Shown here in pieces: positions 51,384-60,173 of a stretch of DNA of 64,000 nt. The stretch spans positions 257,815 through 321,814 of the forward strand of contig CAYNVO010000002.1 of NCBI GenBank assembly GCA_964400675.1, written 5' to 3'. The notes below the pieces were generated by a model. The model ran no database searches, was not told the origin of the DNA, and was given only the letters and a program-made list of their open reading frames with translations. Each line of letters starts with the position of its first letter. Position 1 is the first letter of the stretch. The stretch is from 9FT-COMBO-48-23 sp964400675 (GTDB taxonomy: Bacteria; Chloroflexota; Dehalococcoidia; GIF9; UBA5629). The position numbers and the translations under genes are program-made.

Positions 51384-52583
51384 TTATTTCTTGCTGTGCT
51401 TTTTGACAAACCTGCCCATTCTTTTCAGGGTTTCTTCGATATCGGTCAGGGCAGTGGCGTAGCAGCAGCGTAGGTAGCCTTCGCCGCACTGGCCGAAAGC
51501 CGTGCCGGGGACTACAGCCACCTTTTCTTCCCATAGCAGCTTTTCAGCGAACTCTTCTGAGGTCATGCCGGTTACTTTTATTGAGGGGAAGGCGTAAAAG
51601 GCGCCTCGCGGCTCGAAGCAGGACAAGCCGATGTCTCTGAACCCCTTAACGATGATTCGGCGCCGCCGGTCATAGTCTCTGACCATGGCTTCTACCTCGT
51701 CGTCGTCAGCCTTTAAAGCTTCAAGGGCTGCCATCTGTCCCATTATGGGAGCGCATAGCATGGTGTACTGGTGAATCTTGGTCATGGCTCCGATAATTTC
51801 CTTGTTGGAGGCGGCATAGCCGATTCTCCACCCGGTCATGGCATAGGCTTTGGAAAATCCGTTTAACATTATGGTGCGTTCTCTCATGCCCGGTAGAGTG
51901 GCGAGGCAGGTATGCTCCACGCCATAGACCAGTCGGTCGTAGACCTCATCTGAGATAACCAGGAGATTATACCGCTTAGCCAGCTCGGCGATTTGGGTCA
52001 GCCCTTCTTTTGACAGAACGGCGCCGGTGGGGTTGGAGGGGTAGCCGAGCAGAATAGCTTTTGTCTTCTGTGTAATACGCGGCTCTATAGCACTGGCGGT
52101 TATTTCAAAATTGTTCTCCTCGGTGGTGGGTACCCGGACCGGTATGCCGCCGGCAAGGCTAACGGAAGCGGGATAAGCGACATAGCAGGGGTCGGGCATG
52201 ATGACTTCATCGCCCGGGTTGAGTATGGCTCTCATGGCAAGGTCGAGGCCTTCGCTGACGCCGACGGTGATGAGTATTTCATCATCGGGGTCATAGGTCA
52301 GCCCGAAGCGGGAATCGAGGTGTCTGGCTAATTCCGCCCTTAGCTCAGGCGTACCTTTGTTGGAGGTGTACATGGTGTAGCCTTTTTCCAGAGAGTAGAT
52401 GGCGGCTTCACAGATATGCCACGGGGTGACGAAGTCAGGCTCGCCGACGCCGAGGGAAATCACACCCTCTATAGAAGAGAGCAAATCAAAGAACTTCCTG
52501 ATACCCGAAGGTGGGATTGCCTTCACCATTTCGGATATGTAGCTTTGAGATAGCTTAATATTACTCGACACACTCTTGGACAC
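51384..52583 (-). CDS. Class I/II PLP-dependent aminotransferase
   Basis: The 399-residue protein is an aspartate-aminotransferase-fold enzyme of the AspC/PatA type: SLGVGEPDFVTPWHI, VGVSEGLDLAMRAILNPGDEV, LLGYPSNPTGAVL, VISDEVYDRLVYG, NGFSKAYAMTGWRIGY with the PLP Lys, and LRCCYATALTDIEETLKRM. The GTG start has AGGAGG upstream. An Lrp-type regulator gene precedes it by 39 bases and probably controls it in response to an amino acid. Substrate is not fixed. Confidence 0.93.
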   Translation of the reverse strand: MSKSVSSNIKLSQSYISEMVKAIPPSGIRKFFDLLSSIEGVISLGVGEPDFVTPWHICEAAIYSLEKGYTMYTSNKGTPELRAELARHLDSRFGLTYDPDDEILITVGVSEGLDLAMRAILNPGDEVIMPDPCYVAYPASVSLAGGIPVRVPTTEENNFEITASAIEPRITQKTKAILLGYPSNPTGAVLSKEGLTQIAELAKRYNLLVISDEVYDRLVYGVEHTCLATLPGMRERTIMLNGFSKAYAMTGWRIGYAASNKEIIGAMTKIHQYTMLCAPIMGQMAALEALKADDDEVEAMVRDYDRRRRIIVKGFRDIGLSCFEPRGAFYAFPSIKVTGMTSEEFAEKLLWEEKVAVVPGTAFGQCGEGYLRCCYATALTDIEETLKRMGRFVKKHSKK

Positions 52584-52622
52584 AGGAGCCTCCTGTCTGT
52601 GGAGCAGATAGTGGAATTGCGT

Positions 52623-53102
52623 TTACGGGGTTATGGGCAGGCGCTTGTTACCTTCCCCGCCCTCAAATATTTCGCCGTCCTCCTTATATTTTTTCAGGAT
52701 AAAATGAGTAACAGTTCCCTGCACTGTTTCCAGGGGCGCAAGCTTTTCTGATACAAAGACGGCGATTTCTTGCATGGTTTTGCTGGCTACCAGTACTGCT
52801 ATGTCATAGGCGCCGGAGGCGAGATAGACGGAGCGAGCTTCGCGAAAGCGATAAATGCGTTCGGCTATGGAGTCGAAGCCGACATTACGCTGCGGGACGA
52901 CCTTGATCTCGACAAGTGCCATTACCTCATCTTTGCCCAGTTTAGACCAATCAATTACAGTTTTATATTTCAATATAGTATGGTCTGCTTCGGCTTTTTT
53001 GATAGCCTTTTTTACATCGGCGACCGGTGTGCCGGTCATGGTTGAAATTTGTTCCGGAGTCAGTCGGGCGTCTTTTTCCAGAGCTTCGAGAATCTTTTTC
53101 AT
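52623..53102 (-). CDS. Lrp/AsnC-family transcriptional regulator
   Basis: The 159-residue protein has an N-terminal helix-turn-helix (ARLTPEQISTMTGTPVADVKKAIKKAE). It also has a C-terminal RAM-type domain with VMALVEIKVVP, RFREARSVYLASGAYDIAVLV and the ligand-facing turns. It forms oligomers that respond to an amino acid. Its position just ahead of the aminotransferase gene suggests that gene as target. The C-terminus carries an additional basic tail (GGEGNKRLPITP). Confidence 0.9.
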   Translation of the reverse strand: MKKILEALEKDARLTPEQISTMTGTPVADVKKAIKKAEADHTILKYKTVIDWSKLGKDEVMALVEIKVVPQRNVGFDSIAERIYRFREARSVYLASGAYDIAVLVASKTMQEIAVFVSEKLAPLETVQGTVTHFILKKYKEDGEIFEGGEGNKRLPITP

Positions 53103-53117
53103 GTCACTCCCTCACCT

Positions 53118-53336
53118 TTAATTAATAAGCCACCATTGGTCTTGAGCCTCATTATAGCAGAGTTCGAAGAGCTTCTCATCTTCGGTGGTCACCTCGAAAA
53201 ATCTTTTGCCCGGCTCCAGCCACTCCTTCTCTATCCGCGATATCTTGTGTTCTTTATCCTGCCAGAGGAAGGTTATTGGTCGCTGAGCGTACGTATGGCC
53301 TGAGTAGCAGGTTACTTTTATTTTGTTCAACCCCAT
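53118..53336 (-). CDS. Small conserved hypothetical protein, 72 residues
   Basis: The ORF has the ring of a conserved protein: KVTCYSGHTYAQRPITFLWQ, then EKEWLEPGKRFFEVTTED, LFELCYNEAQDQWWL. Similar short proteins with YSGHTYAxRP and LCYNEAxDQW occur in Chloroflexota and relatives, reminiscent of DUF6504. The reading frame extends upstream to 53411, but the sequence there is not protein-like, and the ATG at 53336 has a G-rich stretch before it. It ends 15 bases before the Lrp gene in the same direction. Confidence 0.65.
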   Translation of the reverse strand: MGLNKIKVTCYSGHTYAQRPITFLWQDKEHKISRIEKEWLEPGKRFFEVTTEDEKLFELCYNEAQDQWWLIN

Positions 53337-53417
53337 CCCCTTTGTCCCCCTCCCCTTCAAAGAGGATGGGGAGGGAATATTATCTGGATGGGCTGCGCCC
53401 CTCCAGAACACCCCTTT

Positions 53418-54878
53418 CTAAACGGGTGGTTTTCTTATGTGCCAGTCGGTGGACTGCTCGTAGGCGAAGGCGATGCGAAGTATGGTTTCTTCGTCGAAGG
53501 GCTTGCCTATAATCTGCATGCCTACGGGTAAATTATCGGCGAAACCGGCGGGGACGGAGATTGCCGGTAAGCCGGCGATGTTTATGGGCAAGGTGCAAAC
53601 ATCGCTGAGATACATTTGTACGGGGTCGTCCACCTTTTCACCGAGCTTGAATGGCACCGTGGGCGATGTCGGGGTGACTAGAGCATCGTATTTCTGGAAA
53701 GCCTGGTCGAATTCCCTTCTTATTAAGGTGCGGACCTTTTGAGCTTTAAGATAGTAAGCATCATAGTAGCCGGCTGACAGAGCGTAGGTCCCCAGCATGA
53801 TACGTCTTTTGACTTCGGAGCCGAAGCCGAACTGCTTTGTCTTCTCCATAGCTTCCCACATATTATTGGTGTCCTGATAGGAGAAGCCGTACTTTACGCC
53901 GTCGTATCTGGCAAGGTTCGCTGAAGCCTCAGAAGGGGCTATGATGTAATATACGGCAAGTGCATATTTGGTGAGGGACAATGAGGCATCCCGGTCCACT
54001 TTAGCTCCCAGCTCCTCGAGCTTTCTTATGGCTGCTTCCATGCTGGCTCTTACTTCTTTTTGCATGCCATCGACAAAGTATTCTTTGGGGATGCCCAGGC
54101 GCAGCTTTTTAATGTCCGGAGTCAATGATTTGGTGTAGTCGGGAATGGGATGGGGAGCTGATGTGGAATCTCTGGGGTCATGACCGGCGATTACATTAAG
54201 CACCAGGGCACAGTCGGCGACGTTTTTGGTTATGGGTCCAATCTGGTCGAGCGAGCTGGCAAAGGCGACCAGCCCGAAGCGGCTTACCCTACCGTAGGTT
54301 GGCTTTAGACCGACCACGCTGCAGAATCCGGCGGGCTGACGGATGCTGCCGCCGGTATCGGAGCCAAGTGCATAGATAGCCTCATCGGTAGCTATGGCAG
54401 CGGCTGAGCCGCCGCTGCTGCCGCCTGGGACACGGTCCATGTCCCAGGGGTTTCGCGTTGGGAAGAAGGCGGAGTTCTCTGTTGACGAGCCCATGGCGAA
54501 CTCATCCATGTTGGTCTTGCCTAAAATCACCGCCTTATCGGCTTTCAGCTTCTCTATGACTGTGGCATCGTAAGGCGGAACGAAATTCTCCAGTATTTTT
54601 GAAGAGCAGGTGGTCTTGATACCTCTGGTGCACATAACGTCTTTAATCAAAGACGGTATGCCGGTTAAGGGTTTGATTTTGCCGCTGCTTATGGCTTTGT
54701 CCGCTTCCCTGGCTTGCTTTAAAGCAGCATCCTCAGTGATGGTAACACAAGCGTGAACCTTCTCTTCCACTTTAGCCAGGTGTGCCAGGCTGGCTTTGGT
54801 CAGTTCGACCGAAGATATTTTCCTTTCTTTTAAGAGCTGGTGAGCTTGGCTGATAGTTAGCTGATGGAGGTCATTCAT
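53418..54878 (-). CDS. gatA: Glutamyl/aspartyl-tRNA amidotransferase subunit A
   Basis: The 486-residue amidase has the catalytic set Lys79, Ser154 and Ser178 in GIPSLIKDVMC, GGSSGGSAAA and DTGGSIRQPAG, which are the same positions as in S. aureus GatA. It frees ammonia from glutamine for conversion of Glu-tRNA-Gln or Asp-tRNA-Asn. The gatC stop lies three bases before its ATG, so the two are coupled. gatB is not in the window. Confidence 0.96.
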   Translation of the reverse strand: MNDLHQLTISQAHQLLKERKISSVELTKASLAHLAKVEEKVHACVTITEDAALKQAREADKAISSGKIKPLTGIPSLIKDVMCTRGIKTTCSSKILENFVPPYDATVIEKLKADKAVILGKTNMDEFAMGSSTENSAFFPTRNPWDMDRVPGGSSGGSAAAIATDEAIYALGSDTGGSIRQPAGFCSVVGLKPTYGRVSRFGLVAFASSLDQIGPITKNVADCALVLNVIAGHDPRDSTSAPHPIPDYTKSLTPDIKKLRLGIPKEYFVDGMQKEVRASMEAAIRKLEELGAKVDRDASLSLTKYALAVYYIIAPSEASANLARYDGVKYGFSYQDTNNMWEAMEKTKQFGFGSEVKRRIMLGTYALSAGYYDAYYLKAQKVRTLIRREFDQAFQKYDALVTPTSPTVPFKLGEKVDDPVQMYLSDVCTLPINIAGLPAISVPAGFADNLPVGMQIIGKPFDEETILRIAFAYEQSTDWHIRKPPV

Positions 54879-54881
54879 TGT

Positions 54882-55169
54882 TTATTCCAGAACGGCACGT
54901 GTTTTGAAGCAGTTGCTGTCCTGCTGTGGTGCGTTAGCCAGAATATCTTCCACCGAGTAGGACGGCTTTGCCTCGTCCGGTCTCAAGACATTTTGCAGGG
55001 TGATGGACTGGGCTGTTGGCGGCAGGTCGGTGGTGTCGACTTGCTTGAGTATGTCGAAGTTTTCCAGTATATTGGATAGCTGGATTCTGAACTTCTCGAC
55101 TTCGTCTTCGCTCAGCCCCAACCTGGCCAGGAGGGCGATATGTTTTACTTCCTCACGACTTAGTTTCAT
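54882..55169 (-). CDS. gatC: Glutamyl/aspartyl-tRNA amidotransferase subunit C
   Basis: The 95-residue protein matches GatC in length. VKHIALLARLGLSEDEVEKF opens it, LSNILENFDILKQVDT follows, and RPDEAKPSYSVEDILANAP lies at the end. It wraps around GatA and steadies the GatCAB complex. It heads the same-strand run of genes down to 49.4 kb. Confidence 0.95.
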   Translation of the reverse strand: MKLSREEVKHIALLARLGLSEDEVEKFRIQLSNILENFDILKQVDTTDLPPTAQSITLQNVLRPDEAKPSYSVEDILANAPQQDSNCFKTRAVLE

Positions 55170-55317
55170 TTCGGCGTTCCGATATTATAACACAAAGTGT
55201 TAATTACGAAGTCGCATTCTATCGTAGCAATTTAATAGCCTTGACGATTAGAGCCTGACATTGCTACAATGCCACTGCCCTTCTGGGCAAATCAGAATTA
55301 GGAACGAGGTGCTATAA

Positions 55318-57378
55318 GTGCATCACTTTGAACCAGAAAAAATCCGAAATGTTGTCTTTCTATCACATTCTGGCGCTGGTAAAACATCATTGGCTGAGGC
55401 GATGCTTTTCAGCTCAGGGGCTATCAACCGCCTGGGCAGTGTAACTGATGGAACAACCACATCAGACTATGACCCCGGCGAGATAAAGCGCCAGATAAGC
55501 GTTAACCTGTCTTTGCTGCCATGCCAGTGGAAGGATTCAAAGATTAACATAATCGATACGCCGGGCTACCCTGATTTTGTGGCTGAGGTTAAAACAGGAT
55601 TGGCGGTTAGTGAGGGTGCAGTCATTCTGGTTTGCGCTGTTTCCGGCGTGGAGGTGGGCACCGAGCAAGTTTGGCGGTATACCAGCGAGGCAAAATTGCC
55701 GTGCCTTATTTTTGTGAATAAGATGGATAGGGATAATGCAAACTTCTTCAATGCTTTAAAGGATATTCAAACAAAGCTGGGGAAAAAGTGCCTGCCGACT
55801 CAGTTGCCTATAGGTTCTCAGAAAGACTTCCAGGGAGTGGTGGACCTGGTAACAAAAAAGGCTTATACCGGCACCCCGCTGAAGGAAACCGAGTTGCCGG
55901 CGGCTATTGCGGGAGATGTCGATTCTTACCGCGAGAAGTTAATCGAGGCAGTGGTAGAGGTTGATGATGAGCTCATTACCAAGTATCTGGATGGCGAGGA
56001 AATAAGTAACGAGCAGATTTACCACTGCATAAAAGAAGCCACCAGACAGGGCAAGGTTGTGCCGGTGTTGCTTGGTTCTGGTCTGAAGAACACCGCAGTT
56101 ACCCCTCTGCTGGATGCGATTCATGATTATATGCCATCGCCCAAGGAGCGGGAGGCAGTGAAAGCCACGAACGCATCGACGAAAGCTGAAGAGGTGGTTG
56201 AGCCGGTTGCGGGAGCACCTCTGGCTGCATTCGTTTTCAAGACTACTAATGACCCTCGCGTGGGCAAGGTCAGCTATTTTAGAGTTTATTCAGGGGCTAT
56301 TTCTAGCAATTCGCAGGTGTGGAATGTCAATAAGGGAGCTAATGAACGGATAGGTCAGATTTTTGTACTGCGGGGCAAGACACAGGAGGCGGTGCCCCAA
56401 CTCAGTGCCGGAGATATCGGCGCTGTAGCTAAACTGGCCTCGACAAATACAGGAGATGCGCTTGGTTCACGTGAGCATCCGCTAAAATTTGCTCCCATTG
56501 AGTTCCCGGCGCCGCTTTTGAATATGGCAGTCCATCCTAAGGCGAGAGGTGATTTGGACAAGATGAGCACGGTATTGCCTAAAATATGCGAAGAGGACTT
56601 TACTCTGAAAGTGCACCGGGAGCCTGATATCGGCGAGATACTACTCGGAGGAATGGGTGAAACGCATCTTGATGTCGCCGCGGAAAGGCTGTCGAGTAAG
56701 TTCGGTGTGGAAGTTAATCTACAGAGACCGAGGGTCCCGTATAAAGAGACTATAAGTGTGGCAACTGAGGCGGAATACAAGCATAAGAAGCAAACAGGCG
56801 GGCACGGACAGTACGGTCATGTACTTCTGGAGCTGGAGCCTTTGCCTAGAGGCAGTGGCTTTGAGTTTACGGAAAGGGTGGTTGGTGGTGCGGTGCCCAG
56901 GAACTATATAGCGGCGGTGGAAAAGGGAGTCAATGAAGGCAGGATCGAGGGAGTCCTGGCAGGATGTCCCGTAGTTGATGTTAGGGTAACGCTTTTCGAT
57001 GGCAGCTCGCACCCGGTGGACTCGTCGGATATGGCTTTCAAAATCGCTGCTGCACAGGCTTTGAAAAAAGGACTGACTGAGGGACAACCTGTGTTGCTCG
57101 AGCCGGTTGTGAACATGACAATCACCGTGCCGGATAACTTTACCGGCGAGATAATCGGTGATCTAAATACCAAGCGAGGCCATGTGCTGGGTATGAATCC
57201 GGGCGGTGGAGTCAATATTATTCAAGCACAGGCACCGCAGGCGGAAGTTCAGCGCTATGCTGTTGACCTGAGGTCAATGACTCAGGGTCGTGGCACCTTC
57301 ACTGTCGAGTTCAGCCACTATGAAGAGGTGCCCGGGCAGGTCGCTCAGAAAATTATAGCCCAGAAAGCTAATCAGTAA
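55318..57378 (+). CDS. Elongation factor G-like GTPase (EF-G-2 type)
   Basis: The 686-residue protein has EF-G domains I to V. The G1 loop is SHSGAGKTS at 16-24 where housekeeping EF-G has AHIDAGKTT. IIDTPGYPDF is G3 and FVNKMDRDNANF is G4. YGHVLLELEPLPRGSGFEF and QALKKGLTEGQPVLLEP are in the C-terminal domains. The G1 sequence puts it in the EF-G-2 group of paralogues, whose role in translocation or ribosome recycling is unsettled. The housekeeping copy should be elsewhere. GAGGTG lies before the GTG start. Confidence 0.85.
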   Translation: MHHFEPEKIRNVVFLSHSGAGKTSLAEAMLFSSGAINRLGSVTDGTTTSDYDPGEIKRQISVNLSLLPCQWKDSKINIIDTPGYPDFVAEVKTGLAVSEGAVILVCAVSGVEVGTEQVWRYTSEAKLPCLIFVNKMDRDNANFFNALKDIQTKLGKKCLPTQLPIGSQKDFQGVVDLVTKKAYTGTPLKETELPAAIAGDVDSYREKLIEAVVEVDDELITKYLDGEEISNEQIYHCIKEATRQGKVVPVLLGSGLKNTAVTPLLDAIHDYMPSPKEREAVKATNASTKAEEVVEPVAGAPLAAFVFKTTNDPRVGKVSYFRVYSGAISSNSQVWNVNKGANERIGQIFVLRGKTQEAVPQLSAGDIGAVAKLASTNTGDALGSREHPLKFAPIEFPAPLLNMAVHPKARGDLDKMSTVLPKICEEDFTLKVHREPDIGEILLGGMGETHLDVAAERLSSKFGVEVNLQRPRVPYKETISVATEAEYKHKKQTGGHGQYGHVLLELEPLPRGSGFEFTERVVGGAVPRNYIAAVEKGVNEGRIEGVLAGCPVVDVRVTLFDGSSHPVDSSDMAFKIAAAQALKKGLTEGQPVLLEPVVNMTITVPDNFTGEIIGDLNTKRGHVLGMNPGGGVNIIQAQAPQAEVQRYAVDLRSMTQGRGTFTVEFSHYEEVPGQVAQKIIAQKANQ

Positions 57379-57381
57379 GAG

Positions 57382-57408
57382 GCTTCTGACTGCTAGCCAG
57401 CCAGAAGC
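57382..57408. terminator. Hairpin between convergent EF-G-like and etfA genes
   Basis: GCTTCTGACTG and CAGCCAGAAGC pair with one A/C mismatch around a CTAGC loop, forming a stem of eleven positions. It spans the 14-base gap between two stop codons and the last etfA codons, so it could end transcription from both sides. There is no long T-run. Confidence 0.55.
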
Positions 57409-58391
57409 TCCTTAACTTTCTCTGTAAAGGCAGGCAGGATTTGTTTCCAATCGCCTACCACGCCGAAGCGAGCTTCCTTATATATATTAGCCTCGGGGTC
57501 TTTGTTGATGGCTATTATGTTTTTGGCGCCGGAACATCCAGCTAAATGCTGGCTGGCTCCGGAAAGACCTACCGCGATGTAGAGCTCAGGTGTGACGATT
57601 TTGCCTGTAAGTCCGATCTGCATTGAGTCTGGCACCCACTTGTTATCACAAGGTGGTCTTGAAGCGCCTACTGCGCCCTTCAGTATCTTGGCCAGCTCCT
57701 CCAGTTGCTTGAAGCCCTCGGGTCCACCAATGCCTCTGCCTCCGGTCACGATTGCCTGAGCGTCTTCCAGTTTTACTCCAACGACCTCTTCTTTTACTGT
57801 TTCGAGCACCTTTGTCCGTATCTTTGCCGGGTCTAGCTCAACTTTGATTGGAGTAATCTCTCCCTTTCTTGATTCGTCAGGTGCCAGGGGCGACATGGCT
57901 TTCTGTCTGACTGTAGCCATCTGGGGAAAAACTTCCGAAGTAAAGGTAGCTCGAGCATTACCGCCGAAAACAGGCCGGGTCTGTTGCAGAAACTTGGTAG
58001 CCGGGTCGATACTTAACTCGAGGCAGTCCATGGATACAGGGACGCCCAATCTAAAGGCCAGCCTGGGAGCCAAATCACGTCCTGTGGATGTTTGTCCGAA
58101 AAGTATAATTCTTGGTGCGAGGTCCTTTGCTGCTTTCTCCATTACGGCAACGTATGAATCTGTTTGGTAATCTTTCAGCAGCGCATCCTCTGCGGTATAT
58201 ACCTTGTCGGCTCCGTAAGCTACAGCCTTGTTAGGGGCATCGCCCAGTGAATCGCCGACTAATATGCACATCAATTCCTCTTTCAATTCATCGGCTAGAC
58301 GCCGACCGCATCCAAGAAGCTCAGTGGTAATCGAGGTTAGTTTGCCCTCTACCAGTTCGCCATATACCATAATTCCTTTATTTTCAGCCAT
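57393..58391 (-). CDS. etfA: Electron transfer flavoprotein subunit alpha
   Basis: The 332-residue protein has the C-terminal FAD domain signature: VVTGGRGIGGPEGF-like text reads IVTGGRGIGGPEGFK here, then GLSGASQHLAGCSGAKNIIAINKD and ARFGVVGDW. With EtfB it accepts electrons from acyl-CoA dehydrogenases such as the one at 50075. AGGAGGT lies before the ATG and etfB lies 28 bases upstream in the same operon. Confidence 0.95.
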   Translation of the reverse strand: MAENKGIMVYGELVEGKLTSITTELLGCGRRLADELKEELMCILVGDSLGDAPNKAVAYGADKVYTAEDALLKDYQTDSYVAVMEKAAKDLAPRIILFGQTSTGRDLAPRLAFRLGVPVSMDCLELSIDPATKFLQQTRPVFGGNARATFTSEVFPQMATVRQKAMSPLAPDESRKGEITPIKVELDPAKIRTKVLETVKEEVVGVKLEDAQAIVTGGRGIGGPEGFKQLEELAKILKGAVGASRPPCDNKWVPDSMQIGLTGKIVTPELYIAVGLSGASQHLAGCSGAKNIIAINKDPEANIYKEARFGVVGDWKQILPAFTEKVKELLAG

Positions 58392-58419
58392 TATAACCTC
58401 CTGTACTTAATTCTTAGTT

Positions 58420-59226
58420 CTAGATTACTTTTGCTTCCCTAAGCCGGGTAGCCAGTTTAGCGGCAGCTTCCGCTGGGGTATCAGCCTCTATAATTTCGCA
58501 CTTACCCTCTTTAACTGGTTGGAAGAGCTTGAGAAGCTTGGCCCGTCGACCGGCTTCACCTATTTGTGAGGCATCGAGCCCGATATCGGCCGGCTTCCAG
58601 ACTGTGGGCTGCTTTTTGGCTGCTGCCATAATTCCTTTGAGTGTGGCATAACGGGCTTCACCAAGCTCGTTGCTGACTGTAATCATGGCGGGGAGCGTTG
58701 TCTCGATGACCTGATAGCCATCGGAGATTACTCTCTCTACCTTGGCTTTACCATCAGCAACCTCTACTTTCTTAGCCACGGTAACGCTGGGAATTCCCAG
58801 TATTTCTGCAATGCCAGAGCCGACCTGTCCAGCATCCCAGTCGGCTGCCTGGCGACCACAGAAGATAAGGTCAAACTCGCCTATCTTTTTGATAGCTGCG
58901 GCGAGAGCATTAGCGATAGACCAGCTGTCCCCACCTTCGAAAGCCGGGTCTTCGAGTAGTATGAGCTCGTCGGCTCCCATGGAAAGAGGTTTCTTAACCA
59001 CATCACGGAGCAGGTTATTACCCATGCTTAAGACTGTGATTTTGCCACCCTGCTGGTCTTTTAGTCGGAGTGCTGCTTCCACAGCCTGCTCATCGAAGGG
59101 ACTAACAACGGGGGGTACTCCTGGTGGGGGAATTACCTTGTTAGCAGCTGGGTCGATTTTGAAACTGGCTGGTGGCGCCTCCGGGTCTAGTACTTGTTTG
59201 CAGCAAACAATCATGTTTAGGGGCAT
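58420..59226 (-). CDS. etfB: Electron transfer flavoprotein subunit beta
   Basis: The 268-residue protein has CCKQVLDPEAP near its start, VSPFDEQAVEAALRLK, the AMP-site block LIFCGRQAADWDAGQVG, and PAMITVSNELGEARYATLKGIM near the loop that contacts partner dehydrogenases. It pairs with EtfA. AGGAGG precedes the ATG. Confidence 0.95.
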   Translation of the reverse strand: MPLNMIVCCKQVLDPEAPPASFKIDPAANKVIPPPGVPPVVSPFDEQAVEAALRLKDQQGGKITVLSMGNNLLRDVVKKPLSMGADELILLEDPAFEGGDSWSIANALAAAIKKIGEFDLIFCGRQAADWDAGQVGSGIAEILGIPSVTVAKKVEVADGKAKVERVISDGYQVIETTLPAMITVSNELGEARYATLKGIMAAAKKQPTVWKPADIGLDASQIGEAGRRAKLLKLFQPVKEGKCEIIEADTPAEAAAKLATRLREAKVI

Positions 59227-59315
59227 TTTTTTCCTCCTTGAGATAATTTTGTTTGTTAGATTTCACCAAACGTATACTTTAAGGCAAACCCCCAATTTTG
59301 TCAAATTGGGCGCAC

Positions 59316-60173
59316 TTAAAAAGTGATTTTAACTACCCTCTCGATTCCGTTCAAGTCTGAGATAAATTCAAAATTCACCTTTTTGAGCGAACTGAGTATT
59401 AGATAGCTCACTTCTTTCTCCTGGTTTTGTCCTATTTCCAGAAGGAGACAACCCCTATTCTTGATTCTACCTCCGGCTTGTTCTAAAAGCTGACTAATAT
59501 AGTCCAGGCCACTTTCGCCGCCGTCTATTGCCATTTTTGGCTCGAATTTGGTTATCTCGTGGCTTAAAGTTACCAGGTCTGAGCTTTTAATGTAAGGCAA
59601 GTTGGCAATTATCAAGTCAACGGGACCAGACAGTGGCTCCAGCAGGTTACCTTGAAGCAGGGTAATCCGGTCTGTGGCGTTGTGACACTCACAGTTTAAC
59701 CTGGCAACTTCGAGAGCTGAGAGAGATATATCTGTGGCATAAATTTTGCTTTGGGGAATATTTATGGCCAGGCTGATGGCAATAGCACCACAGCCGGTTC
59801 CAATGTCGGCGATTAATAGTGGTCTTACAGGATAGGTGCTGCTGCTCCTGGCGAATTCGAGAGCCATGTCTACAAGCAGTTCTGTTTCTGGACGGGGAAT
59901 GAGGACGCGTGAATCAACGTAAAAGTCAATGCCATAGAATTCCCTGTGGTTTACAATATAGGCTGCGGGTTCGTGGCAAAGACGACGTTCGACAAGCTCC
60001 TGTAATTTCACCTGTTGTTCCTGGCTCAGGGTTCGCTCTGGGTGCGTGTATATCTGGACTGGCGACAGCTTTGTTGTGTATCCTAGCAGCATTCTGGCTT
60101 CAATATGGCTATCATCTATACCGTTCGAGCTTAAGATGTGGGCAGATTGTTGAAGTGCCTGAGCTAATGTCAT
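59316..60173 (-). CDS. prmC: Release factor glutamine methyltransferase PrmC (HemK)
   Basis: The 285-residue protein has an N-terminal helical domain and a SAM methyltransferase core with IADIGTGCGAIAISLA at 122-137 and IPRPETELLVD at 92-102. The active-site motif reads NLPY at 191-194 rather than the usual NPPY. It methylates the glutamine of the GGQ motif in release factors. The gene overlaps prfA by four bases, the classic pairing. Confidence 0.93.
   Translation of the reverse strand: MTLAQALQQSAHILSSNGIDDSHIEARMLLGYTTKLSPVQIYTHPERTLSQEQQVKLQELVERRLCHEPAAYIVNHREFYGIDFYVDSRVLIPRPETELLVDMALEFARSSSTYPVRPLLIADIGTGCGAIAISLAINIPQSKIYATDISLSALEVARLNCECHNATDRITLLQGNLLEPLSGPVDLIIANLPYIKSSDLVTLSHEITKFEPKMAIDGGESGLDYISQLLEQAGGRIKNRGCLLLEIGQNQEKEVSYLILSSLKKVNFEFISDLNGIERVVKITF

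Noticed and set aside
58742..59326. A 194-codon open frame on the plus strand opposite etfB
   Set aside because: Serine/proline-rich shadow of the conserved EtfB frame, with no ribosome-binding site and no recognisable motif.
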